DNA of 64,000 nucleotides, taken from assembly GCA_963729075.1 (NCBI GenBank), contig CAVSMU010000003.1, positions 186,001 through 250,000 on the forward strand. Direction: 5' to 3'. A model generated the notes under the pieces. That model worked only from the letters and a program-made list of their open reading frames with translations. It had not been told where the DNA came from and searched no databases. The position numbers and the translations under genes were made by a program. Positions 1 through 13,235 of this stretch are shown in pieces. Origin of the DNA: WHSW01 sp963729075. Its GTDB lineage: Bacteria; Actinomycetota; Thermoleophilia; Solirubrobacterales; 70-9. Within the stretch, counting starts at the first letter, position 1. Every line of letters starts with the position of its first letter.

Positions 1-2066
<2,066 letters not shown>

Positions 2067-2078
2067 CGGGAACACCAC

Positions 2079-6122
<4,044 letters not shown>

Positions 6123-6140
6123 CCTCGCGGTCGCGGGCGC

Positions 6141-6896
6141 TCAGTCGTAGCGCTGGATCACGCGGACGTTGAGCACCAGCATCACGACGCCCAGCGCCCC
6201 GACGACCGCGAAACCGGGCAGGATCTCCCCCCAGTCGAGGTCGACGAGGATCAGGGAGCGCAGTCCCTCCATCAGGTAGGTGACCGGGTTCAGGGTCGCG
6301 GCGATCTCCATCGGCTCGGTGAGCAGGTCGCGGGGGACGAAGTTGGGCGTCAGGAAGAGCAGCGGGAAGAAGATCAGCCCGCCCGAGTTGGTCGCGGCGG
6401 CGCTGCGCGTCTTCAGCGCGATGAGCTGCATGAAGCCGGCGTAGACCACGCCCCACAGCGACGTCAGCACGACGAGGAGCACGAAGCCCGGGGGCCCGCT
6501 CGCGATCTCGACCCCGAACGGCAGCGCGATCAGGACGATCACGGACGCGATCACCACGCACTTCGCGCCCTCGGCCACGAGCCGGCCGAGCACGATCGAG
6601 TACCGCGGGATCGGGATCGCCCGCAGCTTGTCGAAGTAACCGCCCTCGATCTCCTCGACGAGGAACAGTGCGGCCATGCCGAACGACGCCGCGAGGAGCA
6701 GCGTGATGGGAAGCTGGAACGCGCCGTATCCCTGGCCCTCGAGGAAGCCCGTCGAGTCCGAGGGGAAGATCTCGGCCGCCTGGCCCGTGTTGACGATCAG
6801 GAAGAAGATCGGGATGAACATCGTCATGAACAGGGCGTCGGGCTGACGGATCGCCTCGCGCAGCGAGCGCCGTCCCAGCGCGAGCGTGGCGCTCAT
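6141..6896 (-). CDS. ABC-2 type transporter permease (DrrB-like)
   Basis: Membrane half of an ABC exporter, 251 residues. The start is the ATG at 6896, which overlaps the stop of the ATPase gene by 4 nt (ATGA); an upstream extension of the frame runs over the ATPase gene and is not used. About six hydrophobic segments are visible, e.g. FMTMFIPIFFLIVN near the N-terminus, with the ABC-2 arrangement typical of daunorubicin-resistance DrrB permeases (VTYLMEGLRSLIL near the end). Together with the ATPase it forms a two-gene exporter of unknown substrate; drug or lipid export is the family default, not something the sequence proves. Confidence 0.9.
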   Translation of the reverse strand: MSATLALGRRSLREAIRQPDALFMTMFIPIFFLIVNTGQAAEIFPSDSTGFLEGQGYGAFQLPITLLLAASFGMAALFLVEEIEGGYFDKLRAIPIPRYSIVLGRLVAEGAKCVVIASVIVLIALPFGVEIASGPPGFVLLVVLTSLWGVVYAGFMQLIALKTRSAAATNSGGLIFFPLLFLTPNFVPRDLLTEPMEIAATLNPVTYLMEGLRSLILVDLDWGEILPGFAVVGALGVVMLVLNVRVIQRYD

Positions 6897-7705
6897 GCGG
6901 TCACCTCCTGGACCTCGCCTGCGGCGCGATCGCGCGTGCGCCCGGTCGCGTCGAGGAAGACGTCGTCGAGGGTCGGCTCCTCGCCGCCCCCGCGGCGCTC
7001 GCGCAGGTTCGCCTTGAGCGCCTCGGGGCTCCCCTCGCGCACGATCTTGCCGCGGTCGATGATCGCGAGCCGGTCGCAGAGTTGGTCGGCCTCCTCGAGG
7101 TACTGGGTGGTCAAAAAGACGGTTGTCCCGTGGCCGTTTATGCGGCGCAGCTCCTCCCACACGGTCAGGCGGCTCGCGGGATCGAGGCCAGTGGTCGGCT
7201 CGTCGAGGAACAGCACCTCCGGCTCGTGGACGAGTGCCGCCGCGAGGTCGAGCCGGCGCTGCATGCCGCCGGAATAGCCCTTGATCACGCGGTCGGCGGC
7301 CTCCTCGAGCTCGACGAGCGCCAGCAGCTCCCGTGCGCGCTCGGCCGCCCGGGCGGCGTCGAGCCCGAACAGCCGCCCGTGCAGGAGCAGGAGCTCGCGC
7401 CCGGTCTGGCGGGGGTCGAGGCCGGCCTCTTGCAGCGCGACGCCGATCCTGCCGCGCGCCTCGTCGGGGTCGTCGGCGACGTCGATGCCCGCGACCGCGG
7501 CGCGACCGGCAGTGATCGTGAGCAGCGTCGTCAGCATCCGCACCGTTGTCGACTTGCCCGCGCCGTTGGGCCCGAGGAAGCCGAAGATCTCGCCGTTACG
7601 GACCTCCAGGTCCACGCCGCGGACTGCCTCCACGGTCCCCTCGCGGCCGTCGTAGTGCTTGACCAGTCCCTCGGCCAGGACGGCCGGCCCGTTGTTCTCG
7701 TTCAT
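6893..7705 (-). CDS. ABC transporter ATP-binding protein (DrrA-like)
   Basis: Cytoplasmic ATPase of the exporter, 270 residues. Walker A GPNGAGKSTT (about residues 44-53), signature YSGGMQRRLDLA, Walker B VLFLDEPTTGLDP and the H-loop region TTQYLEEAD are intact. The subclass is that of DrrA/CcmA-like multidrug exporters. The ATG at 7705 is preceded by GGGAGG at a normal distance, and a TAGGGT box lies about 20 nt further upstream. The gene is translationally coupled to the permease through an ATGA overlap. Substrate unknown. Confidence 0.93.
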   Translation of the reverse strand: MNENNGPAVLAEGLVKHYDGREGTVEAVRGVDLEVRNGEIFGFLGPNGAGKSTTVRMLTTLLTITAGRAAVAGIDVADDPDEARGRIGVALQEAGLDPRQTGRELLLLHGRLFGLDAARAAERARELLALVELEEAADRVIKGYSGGMQRRLDLAAALVHEPEVLFLDEPTTGLDPASRLTVWEELRRINGHGTTVFLTTQYLEEADQLCDRLAIIDRGKIVREGSPEALKANLRERRGGGEEPTLDDVFLDATGRTRDRAAGEVQEVTA

Positions 7706-7773
7706 TCGCCTCCCGTCGGTTCAAATGTCCGGGCACCCTATTCAGACCGCGCACGGGCGCGGAACTCATCGAG

Positions 7774-7791
7774 CGCGGGCTCGGGCCCGCG
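7774..7791. terminator. GC-rich hairpin downstream of DUF2945 gene
   Basis: CGCGGGC (7774-7780) and GCCCGCG (7785-7791) form a perfect 7-bp stem with a 4-nt loop between the ABC ATPase start and the stop of the DUF2945 gene. There is no T tract on either strand, so it may be a rho-independent terminator of the weak actinobacterial type or only a processing barrier. Confidence 0.35.
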
Positions 7792-7796
7792 GAGCC

Positions 7797-8012
7797 TCAG
7801 CCGTTGGCCGGGCGCAACGCCTCGGCTCGCCGGATCGTCTCCTTACCCGACTTCTCGCTGCGCACCACATAGCGCGGGTCGTCCCTCGACGCGGCAACGA
7901 CCCGGCCGGCGATCTCAGTCCGCCGCGTCAGCCGCCTGCGAACGGTCCCGCGGACCGTGCGCCCGCGAAAGTTCCACTCCACCCGGTCACCGCGCTTGAA
8001 GTCCTGGGGCAT
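7797..8012 (-). CDS. DUF2945 (TUDOR-like) small protein
   Basis: 71-residue soluble, basic protein. The pattern FKRGDRVEWNFRGRTVRGTV, then RTEIAGRVVAASRDDPRYVV and RSEKSGKETI, is that of the DUF2945 / hypervirulence-associated TUDOR-domain family, a small beta-barrel fold of unknown molecular role. The ATG at 8012 was chosen because AAGGAG lies just upstream on the minus strand and the family begins at this point; the longer frame up to 8243 has no support. It stands alone, divergent from the AbiEi_N/DUF559 gene. A 7-bp inverted repeat (8027-8046) lies in the shared intergenic region. Confidence 0.82.
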   Translation of the reverse strand: MPQDFKRGDRVEWNFRGRTVRGTVRRRLTRRTEIAGRVVAASRDDPRYVVRSEKSGKETIRRAEALRPANG

Positions 8013-8026
8013 GTGTGCTCCTTCCT

Positions 8027-8046
8027 GGTTGGTGCCGTAACCAACC
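8027..8046. promoter_or_regulatory. Inverted repeat GGTTGGT-N6-ACCAACC
   Basis: Perfect 7-bp inverted repeat in the divergent region between the DUF2945 gene and the first AbiEi_N/DUF559 gene. The same half-sites occur inside the longer inverted repeat at 31603-31651 before the second AbiEi_N/DUF559 gene. A shared operator is an inference. Confidence 0.4.
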
Positions 8047-8113
8047 CCACGGTGGGCCCGTGCGCCCCCGGCATCTGGACAGGCAGGTAGGGGTGGCGGG
8101 GGGCGAGCTCCGG

Positions 8114-8160
8114 TGCGGTGGCGGCTTATGGGTCGTATGGACCGAAAAGCCGCCACCGCA
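8114..8160. promoter_or_regulatory. 14-bp inverted repeat enclosing the start codon
   Basis: TGCGGTGGCGGCTT (8114-8127) pairs perfectly with AAGCCGCCACCGCA (8147-8160). The 19-nt loop contains both candidate ATG starts (8128 and 8137) and a nested GGTC/GACC pair (8131-8134, 8140-8143). In RNA this would hold the start codon in the loop of a strong hairpin; in DNA it could be an operator of the gene's own N-terminal helix-turn-helix domain. Confidence 0.6.
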
Positions 8161-8994
8161 GACGCACAGGCTGCCGCGATCGCCGCCCGACAGCATGGGG
8201 TCGCCAGCTCCAGGCAGCTGCGAGAGGCCGGGCTCAGTGCCACCGAGATCAGAAACCGCGTGCGCCGCGGTCGCCTGCACCGCGTCCACCGCAGCGTCTA
8301 CGCGGTTGGCCATCCCGGCCTGAGCAACGAGGGTCGCTGGATGGCCGCGGTGCTGGCTTGTGGCGAGGGCGCCGTCCTCAGCCACCGCTCGGCCGCCGAG
8401 CTGTGGGCGCTGCTCCCGGCGGCAAAGGGCGACGTGCACGTCACCGTCGCCGGCCGCGGGGGCCGCGACAAACGCCGGGACATCCACCTGCACCGCTCCC
8501 CCTCGCTGAGAACCACCGCCACGACCCGCCACAAGCGCATCGCAGTCACCACCCCCGCCCGGACCCTCACCGACCTGTGCCGCACGATCGACCCGGCGCT
8601 GTACCGCAAGGCCGTACGTGAGGCGGAGTTCCGCAACCTGGCGCTGGGCGCGGCCCCGACCGACCACACGCGCAGCGAGCTCGAGCGGGCCTTCCTGCGG
8701 CTCTGCCGACGCCGGCGCCTGCCGCTCCCGGAGGTGAACGTCCGCATCGGCGACTTCACCGTCGACTTCCTCTGGCGCGAGGAGCGCCTGATCGTCGAGA
8801 CCGACGGCTACGCCGCGCACCGGGGCCGCCAGGCGTTCGAGGACGACCATGCGCGGGAGCTCGCGCTGCACGCGGACGGCTATCGCCTGCGCCGGTTCAC
8901 CGATCGCCAGGTCCGCCGGCAGCCGGACGCCGTGGCCGCGGCCGTTGCCCGCGCCCTGAACTCGGACCGTGCCTCGATCCCCCGCGGGCGATAG
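8128..8994 (+). CDS. AbiEi_N-type HTH protein with DUF559 (Vsr-like) C-terminal domain, copy 1
   Basis: About 288 residues. The N-terminal 60 residues (AAAIAARQHGVASSRQL, then GRLHRVHRSVYAVGH) match the winged-helix domain of AbiEi-type antitoxins. The middle part is a conserved linker (RWMAAVLA, VLSHRSAAELW). The C-terminal ~110 residues match DUF559, a PD-(D/E)XK fold related to Vsr endonuclease: DFTVDF, LIVETDGYAAHRGR, FEDDHAREL and a final RFTDRQV. Whether it cuts DNA is unknown. No AbiEii nucleotidyltransferase toxin is adjacent. No Shine-Dalgarno sequence precedes either ATG (8128 or 8137), and both lie in the loop of a 14-bp hairpin. A homologue occurs at 31654-32559. The start could also be 8113 (less likely) or 8137. 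Confidence 0.8.
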   Translation: MGRMDRKAATADAQAAAIAARQHGVASSRQLREAGLSATEIRNRVRRGRLHRVHRSVYAVGHPGLSNEGRWMAAVLACGEGAVLSHRSAAELWALLPAAKGDVHVTVAGRGGRDKRRDIHLHRSPSLRTTATTRHKRIAVTTPARTLTDLCRTIDPALYRKAVREAEFRNLALGAAPTDHTRSELERAFLRLCRRRRLPLPEVNVRIGDFTVDFLWREERLIVETDGYAAHRGRQAFEDDHARELALHADGYRLRRFTDRQVRRQPDAVAAAVARALNSDRASIPRGR

Positions 8995-9053
8995 CTTGCG
9001 CTCGATGGGGAGAGAATCGCCGTTCCCCTGAAAACGCTCGTGCCCGCAATGTC

Positions 9054-9059
9054 TAAGCT
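9054..9059 (+). promoter_or_regulatory. -10 box (TAAGCT) of cbs, leaderless arrangement
   Basis: TAAGCT fits the actinobacterial TANNNT -10 element and ends exactly 6 nt before the GTG start at 9066, so transcription would begin at or next to the start codon. No Shine-Dalgarno sequence is present, which agrees with a leaderless mRNA. Confidence 0.55.
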
Positions 9060-9065
9060 CAACCC

Positions 9066-10439
9066 GTGAGCCCCGAGTCGGGTCCGGAGATCCACGAGTC
9101 GGTCCTCGATCTGATCGGCGACACGCCGCTCGTGCGACTGTCGCGGCTGGAGCCCGGACTGCGCACGCCGCTCATCGCCAAGGTCGAGTTCCTCAACCCG
9201 GGCGGATCGGTCAAGGACCGCCCGGCGGTGGCGATGATCGACGCCGCCGAGCGTGAGGGCGTGCTCAAGCCCGGAGGGACGCTGATCGAGCCGACCTCGG
9301 GCAACACGGGCCTCGGGCTGGCGATGGTGGCCGCTCTGCGCGGTTACCGGGTGATCGCGGTCATGCCGGACAAGATGAGCCGCGAGAAGATCGACACCCT
9401 GCGCGCCTTCGGCGCCGAGGTCGTCGTCTGCCCGACCGCGGTCGAGCCCGAGTCGCCACAGTCCTACTACCGGGTCGCCGACCGGCTCACCGAGGAGATC
9501 GACGGCGGCTTCCAGCCCAACCAGTACTTCAACCAGGCGAACCCCGAGGCCCACTACCGGTCGACGGGCCCCGAGCTCTGGCGGCAGACCGGCGGCGCGA
9601 TCACGCACCTCGTGATCGCCGTCGGGACAGGCGGGACGATCACGGGGGTCGGGCGCTACATCAAGGAGCAGAACCCGGACGTGGAGGTCGTCGGCGCCGA
9701 TCCCGAGGGCTCGATCTACTCGGGTGGGCCGGTGCACCCGTACCGGGTCGAGGGGATCGGCGAGGACTTCTGGCCCGAGAGCTTCGACCCCGGCATCGTC
9801 GACCGGTACGTCACTGTGAGCGACCGCGACTCGTTTCTCGCCGCCCGCCGGCTGGTCGCCCGCGAGGGGCTGTTCGCGGGCGGCTCGACCGGGACTGCGC
9901 TGTGCGCAGCGGTGGAGGTCGCGCGGGAGCTGGACGACCCGGACGCGCTGGTCGCGACGATCATTCCCGACGGCGGTCGCCCCTACGTGTCCAAGGTCTT
10001 CAACGATTCCTGGATGCGGGAGTACGGCTATCTGGGCGACGAGGGCGCGCTCACCGTCGGGGAGGTGATCAAGTCGCGTGGCGTCGACCGCCCGATGCTC
10101 ACCGTGGGCAGCCACGACCCGGTCGGAAGGGCGCTGGAGCTGATGCGTGAGCACGGTGTGTCCCAGGTCCCGGTGGTCTCGGGCGAGGACGGCCGGGCCT
10201 TCATGGGTACGGTCAGCGAGCGCGGCCTGCTGATGGCGTCGGCCGACCATCCGGGGATCCTCGGCGAGCCGGTCACTGAGGTGATCGAGCCGCCGCTGCC
10301 GGAGCTCGACGCGCGCAGCCCCGCCAACGAGGCGATCCACATGATCCTGGACGAGCGCAAGCCGGTGATCATCGTGGAGGACGGCCGCGCGCTCGGCATC
10401 CTCGCGTCGGTGGACCTGATCGAAGCCCTCAACCAGTGA
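9066..10439 (+). CDS. cbs: Cystathionine beta-synthase with C-terminal CBS domain pair
   Basis: PLP enzyme, 457 residues, that condenses homocysteine (with serine, or H2S release from cysteine) in the transsulfuration pathway. Fold type II: Schiff-base lysine in NPGGSVKDR (K50), phosphate-binding loops TSGNTG and GTGGTITGVGRY. Residues about 330-457 form two CBS motifs (Bateman module), present in the human enzyme and used there for S-adenosylmethionine sensing; whether that holds here is unknown. GTG start chosen because it follows a TAAGCT box by 6 nt. It is followed by three 51-bp repeats and then a Cys/Met-metabolism PLP enzyme, a pairing that fits reverse transsulfuration of homocysteine to cysteine. 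Confidence 0.95.
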   Translation: MSPESGPEIHESVLDLIGDTPLVRLSRLEPGLRTPLIAKVEFLNPGGSVKDRPAVAMIDAAEREGVLKPGGTLIEPTSGNTGLGLAMVAALRGYRVIAVMPDKMSREKIDTLRAFGAEVVVCPTAVEPESPQSYYRVADRLTEEIDGGFQPNQYFNQANPEAHYRSTGPELWRQTGGAITHLVIAVGTGGTITGVGRYIKEQNPDVEVVGADPEGSIYSGGPVHPYRVEGIGEDFWPESFDPGIVDRYVTVSDRDSFLAARRLVAREGLFAGGSTGTALCAAVEVARELDDPDALVATIIPDGGRPYVSKVFNDSWMREYGYLGDEGALTVGEVIKSRGVDRPMLTVGSHDPVGRALELMREHGVSQVPVVSGEDGRAFMGTVSERGLLMASADHPGILGEPVTEVIEPPLPELDARSPANEAIHMILDERKPVIIVEDGRALGILASVDLIEALNQ

Positions 10440-10590
10440 GGCGGAGCGAAGCGAAGCCGAGCCGCGCCGCCGTTGAGGCGCCTTACGTGAGGCGGAGCAA
10501 AGCGAAGCCGAGCCGCGCCGCCGTTGAGGCGCCTTACGTGAGGCGGAGCAAAGCGAAGCCGAGCCGCGCCGCCGTTGAGGCGCCAGGTTC
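10436..10590 (+). repeat. Three tandem 51-bp repeats between cbs and the transsulfuration gene
   Basis: Units start at 10436, 10487 and 10538 with a period of 51 bp (17 codons) and differ at one early position (first unit GAGCGAAG, others GAGCAAAG) and at the end of the last unit. Each unit starts with GTGAG and contains GAGG about 10 nt before the next GTG. The first GTGA overlaps the cbs stop; the repeat series ends at the GTG start of the next gene. An uninterrupted 52-codon frame (10436-10594) with three 17-residue repeats runs through it, starting on GTGA and ending in GTGA. Confidence 0.95.
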
Positions 10591-11664
10591 GTGAGCGAAC
10601 GGCGCATCGACACCCGCGTCGTCCACGCGGGGCTGGAGCCCGATCCCACCTACGGCTCGGTGATCCCGCCGATCCATCAGACGTCGACTTTCGTCCAGCC
10701 GTCGCCGGGCGACTTCGTCGACGACTACGACTACGCGCGCTCGGCGAACCCCACCCGGACCGCGCTCGAGCGCGCGCTGGGCGAGCTCGAGGGCGGCCTC
10801 GCCGCCGCGTTCGCCAGCGGGATGGCGGCCACCCACGCCCTGCTGACGGCGGCGCTCGACGCCGGCGACCACATCGTCCTGCCGCTCGACCTCTACGGCG
10901 GGACCTACCGCCTCGTCGACAAGGTGCTGGCCCGCTTCGGCCTCGCCTACGACCTCGTCGACCAGACCGATCTCGACGCCCTGCGCACGGCGCTGCGCCC
11001 CGAGACGAGGCTCGTCTGGGTCGAGACGCCGACCAACCCGCTGCTCAACGAGGTCGACATCGGTGCCGTTGTCGAGGCGGCCGAGGGGCGCACCGTGGTC
11101 GTCGACAACACCTTCGCGACCCCGATCGTCCAGCGGCCGCTGGAGCTCGGCGCGACCGCCGTCGTCCACTCGACCACCAAGTACCTCGGCGGGCACTCCG
11201 ACGTCGTCGGCGGCGCCACGGTGACGGCGGACGCGGAGCTCGACGAACGCATTCACTTCGTGCAGAACGCGGTGGGCGCTGTCCCCGGCCCGTTCGACTG
11301 CTTCCTCGTCCACCGCGGCATCCGCACGCTGGCGCTGCGGGTCGCGCGCCACACCGAGAACGGGCGCGCGGTGAGCGAGTGGCTGCGTGACGCGCCTGGG
11401 GTCGAGGACGTCCGCTGGCCCGGTTTCGGCGGCATGGTCTCGTTCCGCCACCCGGACGCGGTCGGCATCGTCGGCCGTACCGAGCTGTTCTCGCTCGCCG
11501 AGTCGCTGGGCGGCGTCGAGTCGCTCATCGAGGTCCCACAGGCGATGACTCATCAGTCCGTCGAGGACTCCGACGCTGCCGTGCCCGCGGACCTCGTGCG
11601 CCTGTCCTGCGGGATCGAGGCGGCCGAGGACCTGATCGCCGACCTCGAGCGCGCGCTCGCCTGA
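10591..11664 (+). CDS. Cystathionine gamma-synthase / gamma-lyase family PLP enzyme
   Basis: Fold type I PLP enzyme of the Cys/Met metabolism family, 357 residues. PLP lysine in HSTTKYLGGHSD (K197), aspartate in VVVDNTFATP, substrate-site YDYARSANPTR and the C-terminal RLSCGIE are intact. The family contains cystathionine gamma-synthase (MetB), beta-lyase and gamma-lyase, which cannot be separated by eye. Its position directly after cbs favours cystathionine gamma-lyase in reverse transsulfuration. GTG start at 10591 with GAGG 10 nt upstream, supplied by the last copy of the 51-bp repeat. At 357 residues it is slightly shorter than the usual 380-400. Confidence 0.92.
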   Translation: MSERRIDTRVVHAGLEPDPTYGSVIPPIHQTSTFVQPSPGDFVDDYDYARSANPTRTALERALGELEGGLAAAFASGMAATHALLTAALDAGDHIVLPLDLYGGTYRLVDKVLARFGLAYDLVDQTDLDALRTALRPETRLVWVETPTNPLLNEVDIGAVVEAAEGRTVVVDNTFATPIVQRPLELGATAVVHSTTKYLGGHSDVVGGATVTADAELDERIHFVQNAVGAVPGPFDCFLVHRGIRTLALRVARHTENGRAVSEWLRDAPGVEDVRWPGFGGMVSFRHPDAVGIVGRTELFSLAESLGGVESLIEVPQAMTHQSVEDSDAAVPADLVRLSCGIEAAEDLIADLERALA

Positions 11665-11753
11665 GTCGCAACTCTGGCCCTGCGCAGGGGTTCAGGGGAG
11701 GCGCGTCGAAAGGAATGGACGCCTCGACCCCGATCGACAGGAGCAGCAGCGAG

Positions 11754-12392
11754 ATGCCGCACCCCCACACCCTCCGTACAGCCCTTCTCTTCACCCTGCC
11801 GGTTCTCGCGATGCTCGCCACGCTGGTGGCCATACCCGCGCCCGCCCAGGCAGCGACCGCAAAGTGCCCGGCTACGTTCCGCGTCCTTCACAACGACCAG
11901 ATCGGCAACTTGAAGCTGCCGAAGGGCAACTACCGGATCACGCTGCTCGACGACCAGCTGCTCACCTGTCAGCAGGCATCGAAGCTGTTCACGCAGTTTC
12001 TGCAGGACTTCGACGGGCGCCTGGGCGGTGGCTGGACGGTGAACGCCCGCACGGCGACGTTCTCGAGACCAAACGGGGCCGGCTTTACGGTCAAGAGGGT
12101 GGCTCGGCCAACCGGCACGGGCGGCGGGAGTCATCCGAGCGGCAACGCAACACAATGCCCGACCTTCCGGGTGCTGCACAACGACCGGATCGGTTCGGTC
12201 AATTTCCCCAAGGGCACCTACCAGATGACCGCGCTCGGAGGCCTGACGTGCGCCAAGTCCTCGATGCTGTTCAGGGACTTCCTACAGCAGACCCAGGGCG
12301 ACCTGCCGGGCCGCTGGCGCCTTCAGGGTCGCACGGGGACCTTCCTCCGCGGCAACTCGGGGAAGGGCTTTCAGGTCAATCTCTGGCGCTAG
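11754..12392 (+). CDS. Secreted protein with a duplicated ~77-residue domain
   Basis: 212 residues from the ATG at 11754 (an in-frame ATG at 11715 is also possible). A signal peptide (residues 1-33, hydrophobic LLFTLPVLAM, cleavage near AQA-AT) marks export. The mature protein has two copies of one domain, residues about 38-114 and 135-211, joined by a Gly/Ser/Pro linker. Conserved features are CP..FRVLHND.IG, PKG.Y, LTC near the middle, LF..FLQ, then W, RT.TF and GF.V. Two cysteines per copy suggest a disulfide. I do not know a named family for it. It stands alone between the transsulfuration gene and a convergent membrane gene, overlapping the latter's 3' end by 17 bp. Confidence 0.8.
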   Translation: MPHPHTLRTALLFTLPVLAMLATLVAIPAPAQAATAKCPATFRVLHNDQIGNLKLPKGNYRITLLDDQLLTCQQASKLFTQFLQDFDGRLGGGWTVNARTATFSRPNGAGFTVKRVARPTGTGGGSHPSGNATQCPTFRVLHNDRIGSVNFPKGTYQMTALGGLTCAKSSMLFRDFLQQTQGDLPGRWRLQGRTGTFLRGNSGKGFQVNLWR

Positions 12393-12687
12393 TGCCGACG
12401 TTGCGGTGGGAGGCGCGGGCGAGCGCCGGGGGTGCGAGCACGTGGGTGCGGGCTCCCGGCGGGCAATCGGGGAGCGGTAGCGCCTCGGGCCCGTGACCGC
12501 CGCGGCGCGGCCCGCGCGGGCGCTTCGGCTCGCGCCTGAAGCGGCGGAAGCGGTGGTCCTCGGCCTCCGGCGGCGCCTCCTCGGGCAGGGTGTTGGCGTG
12601 AAACGCCCACCAGACCAGATAGAGGAGCGCGGCGACCGGGATCTTCAGGATCACCATCAGGAAGAAGATGGGGAAGAAGCCGTCCAC
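12376..12687 (-). CDS. Small single-span membrane protein
   Basis: 103 residues from a GTG at 12687. One N-terminal transmembrane segment (FFPIFFLMVILKIPVAALLY) is followed by LVWWAFHANTLPEE and a strongly basic, Arg/Pro-rich cytoplasmic tail (HRFRRFRREPKRPRGPRR). I recognise a general actinobacterial pattern of short proteins with a WWA motif after the membrane segment, but no function is known. It lies 9 bp downstream of the HAD-like gene on the same strand and probably shares its transcript. Confidence 0.6.
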   Translation of the reverse strand: MDGFFPIFFLMVILKIPVAALLYLVWWAFHANTLPEEAPPEAEDHRFRRFRREPKRPRGPRRGGHGPEALPLPDCPPGARTHVLAPPALARASHRNVGTSARD

Positions 12688-12696
12688 GTCTCTCGC

Positions 12697-13194
12697 TCAG
12701 GCGGCAGTGTACCCGTCGCGCGCCCAGCTCAACAGGGCCTCGGTGTGCGCGTCGGTGATCCCGACGTGCGATTCCGTGGGCACGAGCAGGGTCGGCGCCC
12801 GGCGACTGGCTGCCCAGGCGCGGCAGCTCTTGTCGAGCGAGTCGTCGATCCAGGCAAGCGGTCTCCCGCCGGCGTACTCGTCGATCGCCTCGACCTTCCA
12901 ATGTGCGGTCCCGAACCGCGCCCGCCCGTCGAAGCGCAGGCAGGGCAGCTCTTCCGGAAGGCCGAGGATCAGCGGCAGGTGGTCGTTGGCGCGGTCCTCC
13001 CAGCCGGTCGCCCAGACGAGCTCGTACACCTCCGCGAGGCGCTGCAGCTGCGCCCCGGCTACGTCGGAGATGCAGTGCGCCATCCCATCGATCAGATGGA
13101 AGCGGCCGCCGAGGTCCTCGATCGGCCCGTCGAAGCCGAACAGGCTGATCACCCCGTCCACATCGACCGCCAGAACCGGTCGTTCATCCGCCAT
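12697..13194 (-). CDS. HAD-like hydrolase
   Basis: 165 residues. The N-terminal VLAVDVDGVIS carries the HAD-superfamily DxD nucleophile motif (D11, D13), and WIDDSLDKSC near residue 118 supplies the late aspartate pair. It resembles the small HAD domain set in which the cap is missing (as in HAD domains of RNA-repair proteins); the substrate is unknown. The ATG at 13194 is preceded on the minus strand by TACGCT with a 6-nt spacer and by no Shine-Dalgarno sequence, so its mRNA is probably leaderless. It is divergent from rpsL. Confidence 0.78.
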   Translation of the reverse strand: MADERPVLAVDVDGVISLFGFDGPIEDLGGRFHLIDGMAHCISDVAGAQLQRLAEVYELVWATGWEDRANDHLPLILGLPEELPCLRFDGRARFGTAHWKVEAIDEYAGGRPLAWIDDSLDKSCRAWAASRRAPTLLVPTESHVGITDAHTEALLSWARDGYTAA

Positions 13195-13200
13195 GAGGCC

Positions 13201-13227
13201 AGCGTAGCGGCATGGCCCTGCTATCTT
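13201..13227. promoter_or_regulatory. Divergent -10 boxes for the HAD gene and rpsL
   Basis: On the minus strand TACGCT (13201-13206 complement) ends 6 nt before the HAD gene start at 13194. On the plus strand TATCTT (13222-13227) ends 8 nt before the rpsL GTG at 13236. Both fit TANNNT, and neither gene has a Shine-Dalgarno sequence. Confidence 0.55.
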
Positions 13228-13235
13228 CCGCCGCC

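Noticed and set aside
7715..7740. GGTTCAAATGTCC, resembling a tRNA T-arm
   Set aside because: No acceptor, D or anticodon stems can be built around it.
9001..9053. GGGGA...TCCCC hairpin with AAAA before cbs as a terminator of the AbiEi_N/DUF559 gene
   Set aside because: Five pairs with a 12-nt loop and no T tract; too weak to call.
10436..10594. 52-codon frame with three 17-residue repeats treated as a gene
   Set aside because: It is open and well placed, but it is fully explained by an in-frame 51-bp repeat; kept as a repeat and discussed as a finding, not listed as a CDS.
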